A DNA stretch of 64,000 nt. Origin: Pseudomonas sp. GD03919 (GTDB lineage: Bacteria > Pseudomonadota > Gammaproteobacteria > Pseudomonadales > Pseudomonadaceae). Shown piece after piece: positions 59,328 through 64,000 of the stretch. The position numbers were made by a program, and so were the translations under genes. Below the pieces are notes generated by a model. That model was not told where the DNA came from, did not search any database, and worked only from the letters and a program-made list of their open reading frames with translations. Within the stretch, counting starts at the first letter, position 1. Every line of letters begins with the position of its first letter. The stretch covers positions 3,906,001 to 3,970,000 of the forward strand of contig NZ_CP104582.1 in assembly GCF_029814935.1 (NCBI RefSeq), written 5' to 3'.

Positions 59328-60359
59328 ATGGCCAAACGCCAACTCAACCGCCGCCAGAACTGGCGGATCGAAAAGATTCAAGGCGAGCGCGCCGCCCGCG
59401 CCGCCAAGCGTGAATCACGGGCAATGGAAGCACTGGAAGGCGGTGACCTCGGCCCGGAACAGACCGGACTGGTAATCGCCCATTTCGGCGTACAGGTGGA
59501 AATCGAAGGTTTGCAGGGCGAGATGGCCGGCCAGGTGTTTCGCTGCCACCTGCGCGCCAACCTGCCGGCACTGGTCACTGGTGACCAGGTAGTCTGGCGC
59601 CCCGGCAATCAGGGTGACGGCGTCATCGTCGCGCAACTGCCGAGAAACAGCGAACTGTGCCGCCCCGACATGCGCGGCCAACTCAAGCCGGTGGCGGCCA
59701 ACGTCGACCAGATCGTCATCGTCTTCGCGCCGCTGCCCGAGCCGCACGCCAACCTGATCGACCGTTATCTGGTTGCCGCCGAGCACGCGGGCATTCGCCC
59801 GCTACTGCTGCTGAACAAGGCCGATCTGATCGATGAGCAGAACCAGGTAGCGCTGGACGCGCTGCTCAAGGTCTATCGTGAGCTCGAGTACCCGCTGCTG
59901 GAAGTCTCGGCCCATCAGGGCGATGGCATGGAGCAGCTGAAACATCGCCTGAACGGAAACGTCAGCGTATTCGTCGGCCAATCTGGCGTAGGCAAATCAT
60001 CCTTGGTCAACAGCCTGCTGCCCGGCGTCGATACGCGTGTCGGCGCGCTGTCGGAGTTGACCGGCAAGGGGACGCACACCACCACCACCGCACGGCTTTT
60101 CCACTTTCCCGGTGGCGGTCAACTGATCGACTCCCCAGGCATTCGCGAATTCGGCCTCGGCCATGTCAGCCGCGATGACGTGGAAGCGGGCTTCATCGAA
60201 TTCCACGACCTGCTCGGGCGCTGCCGCTTCCGTGACTGCAAGCATGATCGCGAACCCGGGTGTGCGCTTTTGCAGGCCCTGGAAGACGGCCGCGTGCAGC
60301 CGCAGCGCATGGCCAGCTACCGGCACATCATCGCCAGCCTGCCGGAAGACGATTACTGA
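59328..60359 (+). CDS. rsgA: small ribosomal subunit biogenesis GTPase RsgA
   Basis: 343 residues. OB-fold N-terminal part, circularly permuted GTPase with motifs in order G4 NKAD, G1 GQSGVGKSS and G3 DSPG, then the zinc region [16 protein letters not shown]. Late 30S maturation factor. Its stop lies within the end of motB, overlapping tail-to-tail by seven bases. ATG 59328. Confidence 0.97.
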   Translation: MAKRQLNRRQNWRIEKIQGERAARAAKRESRAMEALEGGDLGPEQTGLVIAHFGVQVEIEGLQGEMAGQVFRCHLRANLPALVTGDQVVWRPGNQGDGVIVAQLPRNSELCRPDMRGQLKPVAANVDQIVIVFAPLPEPHANLIDRYLVAAEHAGIRPLLLLNKADLIDEQNQVALDALLKVYRELEYPLLEVSAHQGDGMEQLKHRLNGNVSVFVGQSGVGKSSLVNSLLPGVDTRVGALSELTGKGTHTTTTARLFHFPGGGQLIDSPGIREFGLGHVSRDDVEAGFIEFHDLLGRCRFRDCKHDREPGCALLQALEDGRVQPQRMASYRHIIASLPEDDY

Positions 60360-61348
60360 TTATTCAGTTGATCGAACTGCAAGGCGCCTTCTTCGAAGAT
60401 ATTCAGGCGCTGCTGCAGTTGCTCTGGCGCTAGCGGTTCACTCGCCGCGTCCGCCGGAGCCTCGCCTGGCGCGGGCGCAGCGCCTTCCTCAACGCCTTGT
60501 TCGCCCTCGATGGCGCGCTGCGCCTTCTTGGTCAGCACAACGATATCGATGCGCCGATTGACCGGATTGAATGGGTCCTCGCGGTCGAACAGCGCCGACG
60601 AGGCATAGCCGACCACCTGCGCCACCTGCTCGTCCGGGTAGCCGCCCGCCACCAATGTGCGCCTCGCGGCGTTGGCACGGTCGGATGACAGCTCCCAGTT
60701 GCCGAAATCGCCGCGCCCTACGAACGGCTTGGCATCGGTGTGACCGCTGATGCTGATCTTGTTCGGCACCGCGCGAATGGTGTCGGCCATGGCCAGCAGG
60801 ATGTCTTCGAAATAGGGCTGAAGACTGGCACTACCGAGGGCGAACATCGGTCGATTCTCGGCGTCCATGATCTGGATGCGCAGGCCATCCTGGGTGATTT
60901 CGAACAGTATCTGGTCCTTGAAACGCTGCAGCTCGGGATTCTCTTCGACCTTGTTCTGCAGCTCCTGCAACAGCAGCTCCAGACGTTCCTGCTCCATCTT
61001 TTCAGCCAGGGTTTCGATCTGATCGGTGCTGACGCCGGACTCATCCGGTTGACTCTCCGGCGTCTCGGAGATGTCAGGATTGAGAGTGCGCTCGGGCGCT
61101 GGCGTAGGCGTGCCGCCCAGGTCGATAACGTATGGACTGGCACTCTCGGTGAAACCGATCGGGTCCTGGAAATAGCCGGAAATGGCTTTCTTCTGTTCCG
61201 GAGTGGCCGATGTCATCAGCCACATGACCAGGAAGAACGCCATCATGGCGGTTGCGAAGTCGGCAAAAGCGATCTTCCAGGCACCGCCATGGTGTCCGCC
61301 AGCGGTCTTTTTGACCCGCTTGACGATGATAGGTTGGTTATTTTCCAT
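60353..61348 (-). CDS. motB: flagellar stator protein MotB
   Basis: 331 residues. N-terminal cytoplasmic basic stretch, one membrane helix with the proton-carrying Asp region ([22 protein letters not shown]), then a plug region and a C-terminal OmpA-like peptidoglycan-binding domain ([23 protein letters not shown]). Ends Pro/Glu/Ala-rich. Starts three bases after motA. With MotA it forms the ion-driven stator. Confidence 0.96.
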   Translation of the reverse strand: MENNQPIIVKRVKKTAGGHHGGAWKIAFADFATAMMAFFLVMWLMTSATPEQKKAISGYFQDPIGFTESASPYVIDLGGTPTPAPERTLNPDISETPESQPDESGVSTDQIETLAEKMEQERLELLLQELQNKVEENPELQRFKDQILFEITQDGLRIQIMDAENRPMFALGSASLQPYFEDILLAMADTIRAVPNKISISGHTDAKPFVGRGDFGNWELSSDRANAARRTLVAGGYPDEQVAQVVGYASSALFDREDPFNPVNRRIDIVVLTKKAQRAIEGEQGVEEGAAPAPGEAPADAASEPLAPEQLQQRLNIFEEGALQFDQLNNQ

Positions 61349-61351
61349 GGC

Positions 61352-62203
61352 TTAGCTGCCGCGCATGGCCTGTTCGAGCTCGCTGAAGCTCGGACGATGC
61401 GCCGGATACAACACCTTGCGCCCGAACTCTACAGCCAGGGTCGGCGGCATGCCGGACGCCGATGCAACCAGGGTCGCCTTGATCGCTTCGTAGAGATTCA
61501 GCTCTTCCTTGGCATCATGCTCAAGGGCGTTCGACAGCGGGCCGAAGAAGCCATAGGAGGCGAGGATGCCGAGGAAGGTGCCGACCAGCGCGGTGGCGAC
61601 CTTCTCGCCGATCTGCGCGTTGTCCGCCTCGGCGAGGATCGACATGGTGATCACGATGCCCAGCACGGCCGCGACGATACCCATGGCCGGCATGCCGTCG
61701 GCGACCTTGGCCACGGCGTGCGCCGGGTGCTCCACTTCCTCCTTGAGACTGGCCAGCTCCATGTCGAACAGGCCTTCGAGTTCGTGCGGCGCCATGTTGC
61801 CGGAAGACATGATGCGCAGGTAATCGCAGATGAATGCAGTCATCCGCGCATCCTTGAGCACACCGGGATACTTGCTGAAGATCGGACTGGCGTTGGGATC
61901 TTCGACGTCTGCCTCGATGGCCATCATGCCCTCGCGGCGACTCTTGTTGAGGATCTCGTACAGCAGTTTGAGCACTTCGAGGTAATAAGCGTGGGTAAAG
62001 CGACTGCCAAACATGCTCAGCGATTTCTTGAAAACCTGCATGAACATGCTGCCGGGGTTGGCCTGGAGGAATGCACCCAGCGCCGCGCCGCCAATAATCA
62101 GAACCTCGAAGGGGTGGACCAGGGCCATGAACTGCCCGCCCGAGAGGATAAATCCGCCGAGCACGCAGCCGAAAACAACGATGATGCCAATGATTCTTAC
62201 CAT
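61352..62203 (-). CDS. motA: flagellar stator protein MotA
   Basis: 283 residues from ATG 62203. Four membrane helices (MVRIIGIIVVFGCVLGGFIL first; PAMGIVAAVLGIVITM and LVGTFLGILASYGFFGPL later), and a cytoplasmic loop with charged residues that touch FliG. Proton channel component with MotB. The upstream in-frame stretch is non-conserved. A FliA-like promoter stands at 62258-62284. Confidence 0.96.
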   Translation of the reverse strand: MVRIIGIIVVFGCVLGGFILSGGQFMALVHPFEVLIIGGAALGAFLQANPGSMFMQVFKKSLSMFGSRFTHAYYLEVLKLLYEILNKSRREGMMAIEADVEDPNASPIFSKYPGVLKDARMTAFICDYLRIMSSGNMAPHELEGLFDMELASLKEEVEHPAHAVAKVADGMPAMGIVAAVLGIVITMSILAEADNAQIGEKVATALVGTFLGILASYGFFGPLSNALEHDAKEELNLYEAIKATLVASASGMPPTLAVEFGRKVLYPAHRPSFSELEQAMRGS

Positions 62204-62257
62204 GGAATAAACGCTTGTAGAGCCTAGTGGACGGGTTATTAAAAACAACCCTTCTAA

Positions 62258-62284
62258 TTATCGGAGCTTATACGCCAGACTATA
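62258..62284 (-). promoter_or_regulatory. candidate sigma-28 (FliA) promoter of motAB
   Basis: On the minus strand TATAGTCT, exactly 11 bases, then TCCGATAA. The FliA consensus is TAAAGTTT-N11-GCCGATAA, so the -35 box differs at two positions and the -10 box at one. The motA start is about 55 bases downstream. Confidence 0.5.
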
Positions 62285-62322
62285 GCCAGTTATGGTCAAA
62301 AGCCAGTTCGACTCGAGCCAAT

Positions 62323-63846
62323 ATGCCGACGTCAAAGTCTCTGCCACGCACTCTGGACGCCTGGGTACAACATCTGGGCAAGTTGCCACTGCCTATCGAG
62401 CAGCAGCAGCATTTGCGCCTGCGTCGCATCCTGGGAGACAGTCGCCGAACCTGGCGCGAAATTGCCGAGGCGATAGAGTCCAGCCCCTCTTTCGCCCTGC
62501 AGGTACTGCGCGAGGCAAACCAATCGAGCAACAGCCTCAGCGATCCAGCCGAGAGCATCGAGACCGCGCTGTCGCGCCTGGGCCTGAGCCGCTGCGAAGC
62601 CCTGCTCAGCCAGGCGCCTGCCCTGCCAGAAAGTGACATCCCTCTAGCATTCAAGCAGATTTTGCTGATCAGTCAGCATGCCAGCCAACAGGCTCGTGGC
62701 CTGTTCGGTGCTCGCCTGGCGCGCCTGTGGAATGAACTGCACGGCTGCAGCCTGCTGTTTCTCTCACCCATCTGGCCATTGCTGTGCGCCCATCCGCAGC
62801 TGTTCGAGGCCTGGGAGCAACGCGTGCTGCTCAAGGGCGAACGGCCCGCTGCTGTCGAGAAAGAGCTGCTCGGCGTCACCTTGATCCAGCTGTGCGTCAA
62901 ACTGGCCGAGCGCTGGCGACTGCCAGAATGGATCGCGCGCGGCTACCGCCTGCTCGAGCGTGATCGTCGCCAACTGGTCCGGGCGCTGCACATCGCTCGC
63001 GACAACGAGCATCCCCTGCATCAACAGCAGATGCTCGACGCCGACATCCCCCTGCGCCACTGGCTCACCCATCCGAGCAACTGCGTGCTGCTGGCCAACG
63101 GTTTGGCAGTATCCGCTCACCACGCCTGGGATACCGCGCACAGCCTGCGCTGGCAACGTCTTACCGGACTTTACCTGCAGATCCCTCTGAATGAGCTGCA
63201 ACAGGAAGTGCACCAGCACGCCGTGAGCAGCGCACGCCTGATTCACGATCCCGCGCTGTGGCACCCGGCTCAGGCACTGATCTGGCCATGGGACGCCCAT
63301 CGCCTGAAACCAGCCGTCAGCGCCGCAGCACCACCCAAGCGCGATGACCTTGCCGCCTGGCGTCAGCACTGTGCACGCCTGCTCGCCGACCCCAGCACCT
63401 TTGCCAACGTGCCGCAGCTGACTGCCTGCGCCCGCGACGCCTTGCAGGCCTGCGGCCTGAAGCGCGTACTGCTGCTTCTTGCCGATCGCCAACACACCCG
63501 CCTGCAAACCCAACAACAGGCGGGGCTCAATGCCAGCGCGGCCACCCTCAGCCTCGACCCGGCACAAAGTCAGGTGTTGAAACGCCTGCTCAGCGCGCCA
63601 GGACAACTGCGCCTGACGCCCAGCAACGTGGCGCAGTTTTCGGCACTGCTGCCAGGCAACCTCAAGGCCATGTTTCCCAGCGAGCATCTGCTGCTGCGCT
63701 CTGTGGCCAATAACGGTCGGGTAGTGATGCTGGTCGTGGCCGACCAGGGCGGCCAACCACTCAATGACGTCTGCCTGCAGGCGTTCGGCAAGACCATGCA
63801 GTGCATCGAGCGCGCGCTGGGCAGCTTTTCCAGGCGCGAGCGCTGA
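62323..63846 (+). CDS. HDOD-like domain protein
   Basis: 507 residues from ATG 62323 (earlier in-frame starts overlap the motAB promoter). The N-terminal part (LRRILGDSRRTWREIAEAIESSPSFALQVLREANQ... with ETALSRLGLSRCEALL) resembles an HDOD domain, where a helical bundle selects signalling or protein-binding partners. The C-terminal half (about 340-500) may be a degenerate GAF-type region but is not clear. No catalytic HD pair is seen. Lies between motA and the rhodanese gene, as in P. aeruginosa PA4955. Confidence 0.7.
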   Translation: MPTSKSLPRTLDAWVQHLGKLPLPIEQQQHLRLRRILGDSRRTWREIAEAIESSPSFALQVLREANQSSNSLSDPAESIETALSRLGLSRCEALLSQAPALPESDIPLAFKQILLISQHASQQARGLFGARLARLWNELHGCSLLFLSPIWPLLCAHPQLFEAWEQRVLLKGERPAAVEKELLGVTLIQLCVKLAERWRLPEWIARGYRLLERDRRQLVRALHIARDNEHPLHQQQMLDADIPLRHWLTHPSNCVLLANGLAVSAHHAWDTAHSLRWQRLTGLYLQIPLNELQQEVHQHAVSSARLIHDPALWHPAQALIWPWDAHRLKPAVSAAAPPKRDDLAAWRQHCARLLADPSTFANVPQLTACARDALQACGLKRVLLLLADRQHTRLQTQQQAGLNASAATLSLDPAQSQVLKRLLSAPGQLRLTPSNVAQFSALLPGNLKAMFPSEHLLLRSVANNGRVVMLVVADQGGQPLNDVCLQAFGKTMQCIERALGSFSRRER

Positions 63847-63896
63847 CGCGCTCTGTTTCCGCTACAATCGACCTCTTTTCATTCAAGGAGGCCGTC

Positions 63897-64000
63897 ATGT
63901 CCGCCTTCGACAACTTGCCACTGGTGATCGAGCCTGCCCAACTGGCCGAACGCCTGGATGCAGCCGACCTGATCCTGCTCGACCTGAGCAGCGCAGCGCG
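63897..64000 (+). CDS. rhdA: thiosulfate sulfurtransferase (rhodanese), N-terminal fragment
   Basis: Only 34 codons are in the window: ATG 63897 after AAGGAGG, reading MSAFDNLPLVIEPAQLAERL and then a typical rhodanese beta strand (LILLDLSS). The name rests on this start and on the expected next gene after the HDOD gene in P. aeruginosa (PA4956, rhdA). The active-site Cys is beyond the window. Confidence 0.75.
   Translation, partial: MSAFDNLPLVIEPAQLAERLDAADLILLDLSSAA

Overview
The window reads as chromosome of a Pseudomonas species. The evidence is high GC, dense coding and a gene order that follows, from memory, the Pseudomonas aeruginosa PA4888-PA4956 neighbourhood: desB-desC-desT, ureEFG, azurin, ygiQ, a DISM-GGDEF protein, alr, dnaB, rplI/rpsR/rpsF, rlmB, rnr, two tRNA-Leu, purA, hisZ, hflKC, hflX, hfq, miaA, mutL, amiB, tsaE, nnrD, queG, orn, rsgA, motAB. 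The closest species is an inference; a P. mendocina/oleovorans-type lineage would fit.

Left part, 1-9.8 kb: a catabolic cluster on the minus strand. In transcription order it holds TRAP transporter genes (small permease, large permease, Tat-exported binding protein), a glutamine-synthetase-like ligase with a one-base frameshift, an aldehyde dehydrogenase and an iron alcohol dehydrogenase cut by the window edge. A sigma-54-like promoter precedes it. An alpha/beta hydrolase, an AEC-family permease and a small exported protein built of 16-residue repeats follow.

9.8-19.4 kb: the DesBC acyl-CoA desaturase pair and its regulator DesT, with two operator-like palindromes between desC and desT; urease accessory genes ureEFG plus a HupE/UreJ protein, without structural urease genes in view; a LysE-type exporter; a LOG-family phosphoribohydrolase; a DUF808 membrane protein; azurin. 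Two gene-free gaps here carry DnaA-box-like TTATCCACA motifs.

19.4-31 kb: a three-gene operon of two transglutaminase-like proteins (one fused to the putative amidoligase domain DUF2126) and a circularly permuted ATP-grasp/alpha-E fusion. This is a predicted but uncharacterised peptide-ligation system and the best candidate here for new biology. Then ygiQ and a DISM-GGDEF diguanylate cyclase.

31-46 kb: alr, dnaB, the rpsF-rpsR-rplI operon with an S6:S18-type RNA element that hides the rpsF ribosome binding site, rlmB-rnr, two identical tRNA-Leu(CAG) genes, a chemoreceptor, and a complete 1.83-kb group II intron inserted directly after the purA terminator. Then purA and hisZ.

46-64 kb: housekeeping genes for membrane proteolysis (hflKC), ribosome rescue and assembly (hflX, rsgA), RNA (hfq, miaA, queG, orn), mismatch repair (mutL), cell wall (amiB), tRNA t6A (tsaE) and NAD(P)HX repair (nnrD), then the motAB stator with a FliA-like promoter, an HDOD-like protein and the start of a rhodanese. 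Dispersed inverted repeats of at least three families lie between genes throughout.
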